This document shows positions 47,038 to 57,500 of a stretch of 57,500 nucleotides of DNA, piece by piece. The stretch is from Neocallimastix lanati (nom. inval.) (lineage: Eukaryota > Neocallimastigomycota > Neocallimastigomycetes > Neocallimastigales > Neocallimastigaceae), in the NCBI GenBank assembly GCA_016946835.1, contig JACVTC010000022.1, positions 477,501 through 535,000 on the forward strand, written 5' to 3'. The number at the start of each line of letters is the position of its first letter. Position 1 is the stretch's first letter. The translations under genes were made by a program, and so were the position numbers. The notes beneath the pieces were generated by a model. That model saw only the letters and a list, made by a program, of their open reading frames with translations. It did no database searches and was not told where the DNA came from.

Positions 47038-47408
47038 ATGTTGACTTCTACTACAACTTCTTCCCCTGTAACATCATCATTGCCTGCTGTAACGGCATCA
47101 TCACCATCTACTTCATCATCAATTAATATTACAAATAGTATTTTTACAGATAATCAAAATCAGACATCATATCTTTTACCACCTTCATCATCTTCTATTA
47201 ATACTGATGGTATGTTAGATATAATAAAATACTATTTATATAAAACAGGAAGAAATATTTTTAATAGTGATAATTATATACTTAATGATAATAAGTATAA
47301 CGACAATTTTTATTTTTTAACAATCATATATAATCTGATTAGAAAAAATAACAAATGATACATTAAAAAATATATAAATTATATTAAATAATAGTAAATA
47401 TAATTAAT

Positions 47409-47460
<52 letters not shown>

Positions 47461-47827
47461 TATTAATTAGTAAAAATTATTTTTGTCAAAATCATTGATA
47501 TTTCTTCCTATATATATATATATATATAAATATCATTTTCTTTTTTTTTTAGTTTAATAAAAATATTAAAACATTTTTTAATATAAATATAAAATATATT
47601 TTTATTTTTATTATTATTATTTTTTTAATATATATATAGGGAGAAAGGATATAAATTTAAATACAAAAAAGTTTAATACGTTACCAAAAATTGATGAAAC
47701 AAAAGTTAGTGATAATATTGTAAGCAGTAATTATAATGCTGAAAAGACAGAGGTAAATTTAAGGAAAAATGATAACAAATCAAGTAACAACAACAACAAT
47801 AATAACAACAACAACAACAACAACAAC

Positions 47828-47867
<40 letters not shown>

Positions 47868-49788
47868 CTAGTGGTAGTAATAGCACTAGTGCAACATCAA
47901 GTAGTTCAACAAGTAAAAATAATAATAATAATAATAGTGATAAAAATGATTATGCTAATATTGATCCAAGAAAAAGAAAGAGAAGAAGAACTTCTCATGA
48001 TGAACAGATATTATTAGATTCATTCTTTAGAAAAAACCATTTTCCTAATGCTGCTCTAAGACAAATATTATCTGCAGATACTGGAATGTCTGCAAGAGCT
48101 GTTCAAATTTGGTTCCAGAATCGTCGTCAGGCGGAACGTAAAAAGAAGACTAAGAATCATAATAATATGAATATGAATCTTGGTTTAAGAATGAATTTAG
48201 GTATGAATATGGGATTCGGTTTTGGAATGGGTCTTGGCTTACCATTAATGAATTTACCTATACAAAGACCAAATGCTAATATTTTACCATCTACTAGTGT
48301 TATTGGCAATAGCTCTAATAATAATAGTACCTTAAACTCATCTTCCAGTTCTACAATAAATAATTCTCATTTAAAATCAAATATGAAGCAACAATCATCT
48401 TCAGATTCTTATAATGGTAATTCTTTTTATACTGAATATATTATTTTATGTTATAAACAATTTATGGATATATTATCCAATAATAATAAGTTTTTATTAC
48501 TTAATTGCTTTTAATATATATATTATTGCTATAATTTAGATATTAAATCATTGAAAAATGAAAACAATTCAGAAGAAAATCAAATGAATTTAGATATAAA
48601 AAATAATTCTGATTCTTCTTTACAGATGCCTGTAAAATCAGAAACAGAACAGAATAATATGTCTATGTATTCAAAATCAATTGGTAATAAATCGACATCA
48701 TATAAATCAAATTATAATAACAAAATTGAGAAAAAAGGGCCACAACCAATTCTTCCTAAACATTTAATAAACACTGCCAATCCAATTATTAGTAAAAGTA
48801 AATGAAAAAAAAATTTTTTTTAATATTAAAGTTTTATTATGAAATATATAAAAATATTAACTAATATATAAATAATTCAAAATTTTAATAATAATATGTG
48901 AATTTAATTATTTTATAAATTATTAAAATAATATATATTAAAATATTAATATATATTAATTATTTAATATAAAGATGGTAATTTTTTTTTATAATTTTGT
49001 TATTATTAAATTTATTATTAATAATAAATATTAATTGATTACTATATATTTTTTAAATACAATTGTTTTATAGATAAAAACAAAATGAAGAATAAATTAA
49101 ATGATTCTTCCAAAAATATTGATATCCAATCTTCTATGAACCGCTATTCAACTATAGCACCATCATATAATAATAGTAATGATAATTCTATGAAAGATAA
49201 TACCTTTTCAATATTTAAAAAAGAATCTAATAATTCTATTCCACAAAAAAATATTCCAATATTACCAAATACATTACAATACTCTAATATATTTAACAAC
49301 AACAACAATAATAATAACAATAATAGTAACAATAACATTAATCTAAACAATAAAAATAATATAAATAATAATAATACGCAACAAGTTTATCGAAACATTA
49401 ATACTAATTTCAAATATGATAACGTGAATAATTATAATAATAATAAAAATCAAGGAACTGAATACTATAACAATGGTGATATGAACAATTCACAACAAAG
49501 TATGAATAATAGTTTATTTTTATTTTTAATATTATTATAATTAAATAAAATATATAAATATAGTTTTCTAACAAATATTATTGATTTTTTTAGTGAATAA
49601 TATTTTTATGAATAATGGAAACAGTAACAACAATAATAATAACAATATGATTTCTTACAATAATAATAATTTTAGTAATAATAATAATAATAATAATTTT
49701 GAAAACTTTAATAATATGAATAATTTCAACAACACAAACAGCAACAATAATAATAATAATACCAATACCAATACTAATACAAATGTCG

Positions 49789-49826
<38 letters not shown>

Positions 49827-50874
49827 TTTAATACTAATAATAGTAATAACAATGGAAATAATAACAAAGGAAATGAAAATACAGACGACTTTGCTGTTAT
49901 GGCTTTAATGGATTTGGCAAAATCTTATGGTCAAAATAATTCCTCTCAATTTAATAACAATGCAAATACCAGTAATAACAACATCATCAACAATAATATT
50001 AATAATGATAATAATAATAATAGTACTACTACTACTACTACTACTATTACAACTACTACTACTACTACTAATAATAATAATAATGATAATATGAATATGG
50101 ATTTCAATAATAATAAAAATTATTTCGCTTCAAATGCATTCAATAATTTAAATAATTTAGGAAACTTTAATGATGAAAAATCAATGAATAATGTACAAAA
50201 TAAAAATGCTTCAAACATTAATATGAACATGAATAATGGATATTGTGGTAATGCTAATAATAATGAATCATCAATTTTTAACAATAATAACAATATCTCA
50301 TATATAAATCAATGTTCACCATTTGTAATGTTAAATAATAATAATATCATCAACGATAACAACAACAACAACAACAACAACAATAATAATAATAATAATA
50401 GTTCATATAATGATTATTCGTCCAACAATAATAATAAATTTAATGGTTTCTTTGATAATTCTTCTAATAATAATGATGGAATCAACAGCAACAATAATTT
50501 TAACAGTAATAACAACAATAATAATAATTCTACATTTATTCCCTGTACTCCTAATAATATGCAAATGAACATTAATAATATGAATAATAGTAACACCAAC
50601 AGTAACGATAATAATAGTTTCAGTTCTCCTAATCAAAATAACTATTCAAATAATTATATGAATAATAATTCTAATACCAATATGAATATTAATGACAATA
50701 ATAACAATAATGGCATATTGAATCGTTCATATAATAACAACAACAACAAAAATAATAATAATTATATGAATATGTCTAATCAATATAATAATAATTCGTA
50801 TAATACGACGTCAAATAATAATTTTATGAATAATTGCAATGTAAATAATAATAACTTTAATAATAATAATAACT

Positions 50875-50929
<55 letters not shown>

Positions 50930-52340
50930 TAATAATAATAATAATAATAGTAATAATAATTTTAATAACAATTTTAATAATGGTAATAATAACAATTTTA
51001 TTAATAATGATGGTAATATCTCTACACCAAATAATTATAACACGTGCAATTCATATAATAATAATAATTCCCTAAATTTTAACTGTAATAATAATTCAAA
51101 TTCAAATCAATTTATGAATAATAATGATAATAATAATATTAACAATTACATATCTAGTAATAACAACTGTAACAATAATAATAATAATTGTGATAATAAA
51201 AATATGATAAATAATTCTCAAAGTAGTGATACTTCTGGAAATAATTACAATTATAATGGGGAAAAAAGTTCAAATGATAATGATTTAACTTTAAATAATA
51301 GTAGCTATGATGATATGCAATCGAATATAGTTTATGGTGTTTCTATAAATAATAATTCAAATTACAATAATAATAACTCAACATACTTACCAGTAAAACA
51401 AATAAGTAGGAAAGAGAGTAGCTCTAATATCTCCAATTCAGAAACATTAATTAATTCAAGTTCATCTTTTCAACAATCCGTGTATTCTCATTCCAACTCA
51501 CCATCAAATTTTAATAACCAATCTATGAATAATACTAATAATATTAGCAATGCTAACAATGGTAATAATTCTACTATGAATGTAACAACCCCAAAATTTA
51601 ATAATAATTATTGGAATATGAATAATTCCGAAACCAATACTAATTCTAACTCAATTAATAATAATAATATGAATTCCTGTTCAAATTCTAATAACAATAA
51701 TAATAATAATAATAACAATATATCTATGTCATATAATTCTAATAATGGAAATAATAATTTTATTACCAATAATAATTCTTACAATTTTAATACTAATCAA
51801 AATTCTAATATGAATTCAAATATTAATAATAACAATAATATGAATTCTAATAATTCTTTTTTAATCAATAATAATATCAGTAATAATAATAATAACAATA
51901 ATTCCCAATTTTCACAAAATTATTCTTATAATCAAAATACAGATTTTGGTTATAATACTAATACTAATACTAATACTAGTACCAATAATAATAATATTGA
52001 TAATAATAATAATAATAATAACGATAATAATGATAATAATAACAGTAATAATAATAAAACAAATAGTAATGAAAGGAAAGATGATAATAATTACATATCG
52101 TCAATAAATAATTCATACGGAAACCAAGATTATTGTAGTAATGATAATAATTCCAATGATATGAAGAAAAATAATATATCATCATTCCAGAACAATAAAT
52201 CAAATATGTCAATAAATTCTAAATCAGTAAATATGAATAGAGAGAACAATACTTCTAATAATGAGGATGTTAAATCAGTTACAACTCATGTTCATAGGGA
52301 TAAATTTGTTAAAATATTACCTAAGCCACAAATTATATAA
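47038..52340 (+). CDS. Homeodomain transcription factor with giant Asn-rich tail, five exons
   Basis: This is a probable nuclear DNA-binding regulator. Exons 47038-47209, 47640-48416, 48540-48797, 49074-49499 and 49594-52340 join in frame to 1,459 residues, and all four introns are phase 1. The start at 47,038 opens a Ser/Thr-rich N-terminus. The homeodomain is at about residues 167-229. It begins RKRKRRRTSHDEQILLDSFF and includes RAVQIWFQNRRQAERKKK, with Gln at position 50 and Asn51/Arg53 conserved. It is a typical 60-residue domain, not a TALE type. The rest is low complexity: a Met/Gly/Leu patch (about 240-265), Ser-rich stretches, then more than 900 residues dominated by Asn with Ser, Thr and Met. 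The short frames at 47038-47358, 48086-48514 and 49085-49540 run into introns and are exon pieces only. Codons alternate AAT and AAC, so the Asn runs are not pure DNA slippage. The target genes are unknown. The last exon ends KFVKILPKPQII. Confidence 0.88.
47408..47458. repeat. Poly(T) run of about 50 in intron 1 of the homeobox gene
   Basis: This is one of the longest homopolymers in the window. It lies in the 430-bp first intron, between GTATGT at 47,210 and ATAG ending at 47,639. Confidence 0.7.
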
Positions 52341-53757
52341 GATATTAATAAAAGTAAATTTGAAAATATATATACAAAAGAGAAAAAATATATATATATA
52401 TATTATAATTATTAAAAATAAATAAAATTGACAAACAAACAAGCAAAAAAAATATTATTAAAAAATATAAATACGTTAATAAATAAATAATAGTAAGAAA
52501 AGAAATATATAATATTTATTAAAAATAAAAGAGAAAAAAGGGAACAGATATTTAAATTGCAAAAAAAAAAAAAAAAAAAAAAAAAAGAACAAAAGTATAT
52601 TTTTGATATATATTTTATTTTATAAATTTTAAATAATGTATTTTTTTTAATATTAAAAATTTTAAAAGCATGTATATAATTTTATTTTGTTTTTAATAAT
52701 ATAAATACATACTATATAAAACAAACATATAATAAAAAAGTATTTAAAATATAAATTTTTATTAAATTGCTTTTTTTTTACTCGATTAGTATTTTTATTT
52801 TTTTTTTTTTTTTTTTTTTTTGCTATTTTATTTAAAAAGATTTTATTTATTTAAATAATTTTTATAACATATATTCTTTATTATATATACGTATTAAACG
52901 ATGAAAGATAGAAATAGAAATTAAATAAAAAAATTGAATATTTTTATTTAAAAAATAACATATTGTTTTATTTTTCTATAAAATAATAAATATTAATTGT
53001 TACATTAAAATTACTATTAAAAGTTTTTATTTTTATTTCATTTTTTGTATCACAAATTTTTTTTTTTTACTATAAACAATAATAAATAATTATAAATAGT
53101 TTATTAATTAATTTTATTTGGAATTAAAATAATAATAAAAAACTTTATTATTAATATTTAATTAAATATTTAATATTTAATGATTAATATTTTATTAACA
53201 TTTACACAAATTTCAAATTAGAAATGATTAAGTAATGTATACGATTAATATATTAATCCAATAATATGAATTGTTAATAAATAGAATTAAAAAGCAAATA
53301 TAAAAAAAAAGATAGAATAAATAGATTTTTAATAAAGATTTTAATAGGTAAAAATAAAAAAAAAATAAAAAAATAAAAATAAAAATAAAAATTTTAGAGA
53401 TTTCGAGTTTTATGAGTTCGAGTTATATTGGTCAGGTTAAGATGGTACATTAATTAAAGCAATTAAAATTAAAATTAAAATAATTATTACAAACAAAGTT
53501 TTAAAAATTAATTAAAAAATTCAATTAATTAAAATTTATGTTTTATTAGAATCTTTTATTTAGTATTTTAATAATAAGGTTTATTAAGATTAATACTAAA
53601 TTGTAATCTTTTAACGTTTATGCATTTGTCAAGGGAGCTAGTACGTATCTCATTGGATTAATTTATACTAACTTTACTTCAAAAGGAAATTAGAAAATGG
53701 AGAAGCACTCTAAAGAAAAAGCGTACTAGAAATTTCTCAGCAGTAATATGTATGTCA
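52341..53757. other. Intergenic region after the homeobox gene
   Basis: It contains AT filler and homopolymers (A at about 52,560-52,586, T at about 52,799-52,820). From about 53,390 the composition becomes more mixed (TTCGAGTTTTATGAGTTCGA), and 53,605-53,757 has a G+C-richer run (AAGGGAGCTAGTACGTATCT, then AGAAGCACTCTAAAG) leading into the dispersed element. It may be the 5' part of that element. No gene is seen. Confidence 0.5.
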
Positions 53758-53901
53758 GAGCACCTATGCTGAATACTCAGTAAGACCGTCTAGGGACATT
53801 ATATGCCTATGCGAAAACATACCGAAATGTTGTGACTATTTCAATATTCCCACTACCCTTGAGGAGGGGGACTGAAGCTAAAGGTGGTACACATCAGAAA
53901 T
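53758..53901 (+). mobile_element. Dispersed retroposon-like element, copy 2 (longer form)
   Basis: This matches the element at 29,807 in order along its whole length, with two insertions relative to copy 1: about 10 bases around CCGTCTAGGG and about 10 around AAAACATACC. Both copies can form CTGA...T(C/T)AG near the start, with a C-to-T change that keeps pairing, and a C-run/G-run hairpin near CCCTTGAGGAGGG. It ends CACATCAGAAA before (AT)n, and no poly(A) remains. The upstream 150 bases are also G+C-rich, so the full element may be longer. Identity unknown. Confidence 0.5.
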
Positions 53902-54169
53902 ATATATATATATATATAAAAGAAATTAAAAGTTTAGAAATGAGAATTGATAATAACAACAGAATAAAAAATATATAATTAATATTTTTTTTTTTTTTTT
54001 TTTTTTTTTTGAAATGTTATGAGTAAAAGTAGTAGCGATTAATACTACTTTTGTTACTCTTTCTATAAATATTATTAATAATATAAACGAGTAAAAATAT
54101 TAATAATAAAAATTATAATATAATTATATAAAAATCATATAATCATTTAAAAAAATAAATAAAAAATAC

Positions 54170-54200
<31 letters not shown>

Positions 54201-54748
54201 CATGAGATATAATTAAATATTAAAATTTTTCAAGTAAATATTGTATTAAAGTTTAAAAAATAAAATAAAAGATTTAATTATTAAATTTATAATTTTACTT
54301 ATTGATAATTATATATATATCCCATTTTAATTTATTTCATTAATAAAAAAAAAAAATAAATTTTTATTATTTTATTTTTTCATATTATTATTTTTTATTT
54401 TTTATTTTTTTTTAAATTTGATAACTTTACTTTATAATAATGAGCTTAATAAATATAAAATAAATTTAGTAATTTTGTAAATTTGTATTATTTAATTAAT
54501 AAGTTTTATTTATTTATTTTTTTTAATATTGAAAAATATAATATATGTATATATATGTATTTTATCTTTTATGAAAATATATAAAATTATTTTTTTTCGA
54601 AAAATAGAATTGAAATAAAATACGAAAGAGAGATAAAATAAAAAATAATAAATAAAATAAAAAAAGTTAAAATAAACAATAGTATTATTTATATGATACA
54701 TATTTGATTATAGAAAAAAAAAATAAAAAAGTTAAGAAGCAATTAAAT
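53902..54748. other. Upstream flank of the U-box/VWA/Hint gene
   Basis: AT-rich sequence with (AT)n patches and a poly(T) at about 53,985-54,010. It includes the palindrome described separately and presumably the promoter of the downstream gene. No other feature is seen. Confidence 0.5.
54021..54059. repeat. Palindrome with AATACTACTTTT core
   Basis: GAGTAAAAGTAGTA (54,021-54,034) pairs with TACTACTTTT...ACTC (54,043-54,059), allowing a 3-base bulge, around GCGATTAA. It shares 12 bases of its core with the palindrome at 8,913-8,943. Confidence 0.5.
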
Positions 54749-57376
54749 ATGAACAATAAAAATAATAATATTCCAAATGAATATCTCTGTCCTATTACAA
54801 AAGATATTATGAGAGAACCATTTCATATGCCTGATGGACTAGTGTATGAAAAAGAAGCAATTAAATTGGCATTAGAAAAAATACATATTTCTCCTATAAC
54901 TAAAATGGAAATGAAATTGTCAGATGGGTACATTAATGATGAAATAAAAGATTTAATTAACAATTATATTAAAGAAAATAATATTGAATTAATAAATATC
55001 GATGAAAAAATAAAAAATCTAAAATTTGCTGAAATTTTAACAGAAAATTCATTAAAATTAAAATGTAAAGAAATTGAAAATATTGAATTCGAAGAATTGT
55101 TTGCACATTATATATCAAAGGAAAGAAGAATGAATTTATGTGATAATTTTATTCATGTATGCATGAAACCTAAAAAAGTTAAAACTACTTTACCTGTTTG
55201 CTTATTTTGTGTAGTTGATATTTCAAACTCAATGTCTATTAATTGTTGTAAAAATATAGAAAGTTTGGAAGCTATAGAAATAACACGTCTTGAATTAATT
55301 AAACATTCTCTTAAAACCATTGTTTCATCATTGAGAAAAGAAGATATTATTTGTGTTATCGAATTTGGTAGTAATGCAAAAATTACAGTTCACCCTACTG
55401 AATTAAGTAATAAAATTATTAAAGAAGATGTTATTGAAAAAATTAATAAAATGTGTACCAGTGGCATGACAAATATGTGGGCAGGAATTAAATTGGCAAT
55501 TGAAAATATAAATTCAATTCCATACAAGAATTATCAAAAATCTATTATGATATTTACTGATGGAGATTCTAATTCGAATCCACCTGAAGGAGTTTATAGA
55601 GCATTACAAAATACTTTGAAAAATAATGATGATCAATTTACAATTTCAACATTTTCATATGGTAATGATGTAAAGGAAGATTTATTAATAGATATTGCAA
55701 ATCTAGGTAATGGCGTATATGGTTATTGTTCTGATGGAACAATGGTTGGTACTGTCTTTATCAATTATATGGCTAATATTCTTTCAATGATAACACCTAT
55801 TACTAAAATTACCCTTAATCAAAATGATAAAGTAATAGAAAGTAAAATTATAGGTCCATTATATAGAGGAACATATAGAAATGCAATTTTCCAAATTGAT
55901 AATAAAAAATATTTAAAAAATATAAAAAAGACTAAGATTACACTTGAATTTCCAATAATTGGTCAAAAGTTTGATGTTCCGTTAAATTTAGATGTAGTTG
56001 ACATTCAAAAATATATTGATGATAAATCAGAATTGGAGGAAAAGGATAAAGAAATTCAAAACGCTTCTGATTCGGATGATGAATTACTAGATGAAGAATC
56101 AGATGAAGAAGAAACTGATATTAAAATTAAAGATATTGATACTGATTTGTTAATTGAAGAAAAAGATTCGGTTCCAATTCAATATGAAGAAATTTTACTA
56201 AATCAAATCTTGAGAAATAAGTTTATAAATATTCTTAAAATAATAACGAATACTTCGAAGTTAGGTTCTAACAAATATCAAAATCAAAAAACTAAAAATA
56301 TATTGAATAAATTTTTTGAGTTCTTAAAACAATTAAAATATAAAAATAAGTTTATTAAAAGTTTAATTATTGATATTAATCATCCTGATCCTAACCATGG
56401 ACAAGTAGATAAGGCAATTGATTTAAAGTATTATAATAAATGGGGAAAAAGTTATATTAGTTCATTGCTACGATTTCATGAATTTGAGCAATGCGGAAAT
56501 TTCAAAGATGAATCATTACAATATTATTCCCATGAAATCTTTAATATATACAGAAGAATGGCCAATAATATATTTATTAATCTTCCTCCACCAAAAGCTC
56601 GTAAAATAAATAGATTTAGATCCCATGATTATGGTAAGGGTTCAGGTGTTCCTATAATGGAATCTTTATTCGGATTTCTTTTTGGACGCAAAAAAGATAA
56701 ATTAGTGGAAGGAAGCGTAACAAGAAGTAGAAATATTGATGATAAATGTGAAGTTGAAATGAGAAGTTTTCTTAATCGTCGTGGAGGATGCTTTGATGGT
56801 AATAGTTCAGTTTTATTAGCGGATGGAAGAATTAAATGCGTTAAAGATTTAAAAAAAGGAGATATACTTAATAATAATGCTATAGTTCAATGTCTTATTA
56901 AACAAAATATAAAAAAAATATCAAATCCATATATGTGTAATGTTGATGGAGTTCTATTCACACCATATCATCCAATTTTCATTAGAGGAAAATGGCAATT
57001 TCCCATAGATATTGTTCAATCTCAACCTACTGTCATTCACTCATTGTTTAATTTAATATTGAATGATAATGCTAATAAAAAATATGAAATTGAATTTATA
57101 AATGGTGTTAAAGCTATTACTTTGGGTCATAATCGTAATGAAAATAAAATTTTAAAGCATCCATATTTTGGAACAGATCTAGTATTAAAAGATTTATATG
57201 AAAGAGATCCAGAAGGATATTTTAATGGATATATTTTCATAAAAGACCTTGATTTTCATCAATTAAAATATGACGATAATCAATATTGTATTAATTATTA
57301 TAAAATAAAATCAAGTTTTAATATTATTAAATTTAAAGAAAATAAAATAATTAAGAATATTGATGTAATAAATTAA
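54749..57376 (+). CDS. U-box / VWA / Vwaint / Hint multidomain protein ('Vint' type)
   Basis: This is a complete single exon of 875 residues from ATG 54,749. The open frame extends 15 codons upstream but has no ATG, and MNNKNNNIPNEYLCPITKDI brings the U-box to the usual N-terminal place. The U-box (about 10-75) begins EYLCPITKDIMREPF and would act as a ubiquitin-ligase (E2-binding) domain. The VWA domain (about 145-340) has the MIDAS residues Asp157, Ser159, Ser161, Thr241 and Asp271 (DISNS, SGMTN, FTDGD). An acidic linker at about 435-475 is followed by the Vwaint region, including WGKSYISSLLRFHEFEQCGN (about 565-584). The Hint domain starts at Cys681 (GGCFDGNSSVLLADGR) with block B TPYHP (738-742) and HPYFGT near the end. 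Hint domains self-cleave at the first Cys. Here the chain goes on past the usual end without a clear Asn-Cys splice junction, so cleavage rather than splicing is expected. Vint proteins occur in fungi and protists, and their substrates are not known. Confidence 0.93.
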   Translation: MNNKNNNIPNEYLCPITKDIMREPFHMPDGLVYEKEAIKLALEKIHISPITKMEMKLSDGYINDEIKDLINNYIKENNIELINIDEKIKNLKFAEILTENSLKLKCKEIENIEFEELFAHYISKERRMNLCDNFIHVCMKPKKVKTTLPVCLFCVVDISNSMSINCCKNIESLEAIEITRLELIKHSLKTIVSSLRKEDIICVIEFGSNAKITVHPTELSNKIIKEDVIEKINKMCTSGMTNMWAGIKLAIENINSIPYKNYQKSIMIFTDGDSNSNPPEGVYRALQNTLKNNDDQFTISTFSYGNDVKEDLLIDIANLGNGVYGYCSDGTMVGTVFINYMANILSMITPITKITLNQNDKVIESKIIGPLYRGTYRNAIFQIDNKKYLKNIKKTKITLEFPIIGQKFDVPLNLDVVDIQKYIDDKSELEEKDKEIQNASDSDDELLDEESDEEETDIKIKDIDTDLLIEEKDSVPIQYEEILLNQILRNKFINILKIITNTSKLGSNKYQNQKTKNILNKFFEFLKQLKYKNKFIKSLIIDINHPDPNHGQVDKAIDLKYYNKWGKSYISSLLRFHEFEQCGNFKDESLQYYSHEIFNIYRRMANNIFINLPPPKARKINRFRSHDYGKGSGVPIMESLFGFLFGRKKDKLVEGSVTRSRNIDDKCEVEMRSFLNRRGGCFDGNSSVLLADGRIKCVKDLKKGDILNNNAIVQCLIKQNIKKISNPYMCNVDGVLFTPYHPIFIRGKWQFPIDIVQSQPTVIHSLFNLILNDNANKKYEIEFINGVKAITLGHNRNENKILKHPYFGTDLVLKDLYERDPEGYFNGYIFIKDLDFHQLKYDDNQYCINYYKIKSSFNIIKFKENKIIKNIDVIN

Positions 57377-57500
57377 ATTGAATAATTAAAAAATATATGT
57401 ACTATTAAATTAAATAAAATAAAATAAAATAAAATAAAATAAAATAAAATAAAATAAAATAAAATAAAATAAAATAAAATAAAATAAAATAAAATAAAAT
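57377..57500. repeat. 3' flank and (AAAAT)n tract reaching the window end
   Basis: After the stop codon there are about 35 bases of AT-rich sequence, then about 18 AAAAT units that run off the end of the window. Confidence 0.85.

Noticed and set aside
49655-52212. Poly-Leu, Ile and Tyr minus-strand frames opposite the homeobox exon 5
   Set aside because: Antisense of AAT/AAC Asn codons.

Overview
The window is a very AT-rich eukaryotic nuclear sequence. It has spliced protein genes separated by kilobases of poly(A)/poly(T) tracts, (ATT)n microsatellites and A/T minisatellites. The genes point to a fungus: a fungal-type G-alpha subunit, a fungal-type NADP-glutamate dehydrogenase, an Asn-rich homeodomain protein and a U-box/VWA/Hint ('Vint') protein. 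The base composition, the in-frame poly-Asn tracts and the short AT-rich introns (GTAAGT or GTATGT to TAG) best fit an anaerobic gut fungus (Neocallimastigomycota). That placement is inference from style and gene content. No rRNA or complete tRNA gene was recognised.

Layout. 1-11,836 is gene-free. 11,837-14,389 (+) is a nine-exon G-alpha gene that I joined exon by exon to a 357-residue protein. 14,390-22,860 is a repeat island. It holds an exceptionally long (ATT)n tract, arrays of a 17-bp motif embedded in (ATT)n, and four pieces of L1-like non-LTR retrotransposons (C and D on +, A and B on -). One of these (B) is nested in another (A) and flanked by identical 101-bp repeats that I read as an unusually long target-site duplication. 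23,624-25,069 (-) is an intronless NADP-GDH gene with codon use unlike its surroundings. 25,070-33,639 is mostly gene-free. It contains a calmer, homopolymer-poor stretch, a small dispersed retroposon-like element, a minus-strand minisatellite array and a short relic with an open frame.

33,640-34,899 (+) is a ZIP/KE4-type metal transporter with an altered metal-site motif. 36,266-39,781 (-) is a four-exon gene that I reconstructed, encoding an unrecognised 838-residue protein. It has two different 7-residue repeats, one resembling the RNA polymerase II CTD, and a C-terminal module repeated three times. 39,782-47,037 is gene-free and contains another minisatellite array. 47,038-52,340 (+) is a five-exon, 1,459-residue homeodomain protein with a very large Asn-rich tail. 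54,749-57,376 (+) is the U-box/VWA/Vwaint/Hint protein. The window ends in an (AAAAT)n tract.

The genes do not form a pathway cluster. They are a signalling subunit, a nitrogen-assimilation enzyme, a metal transporter, a transcription factor, a probable ubiquitin ligase-like protein and one unknown. The most unusual material is the dispersed compound minisatellite, the nested retrotransposon with its 101-bp flanking repeat, the repeat-built 838-residue protein and the two-copy dispersed element. All exon joins were made by eye from splice signals and phase, and none is confirmed by transcript data.
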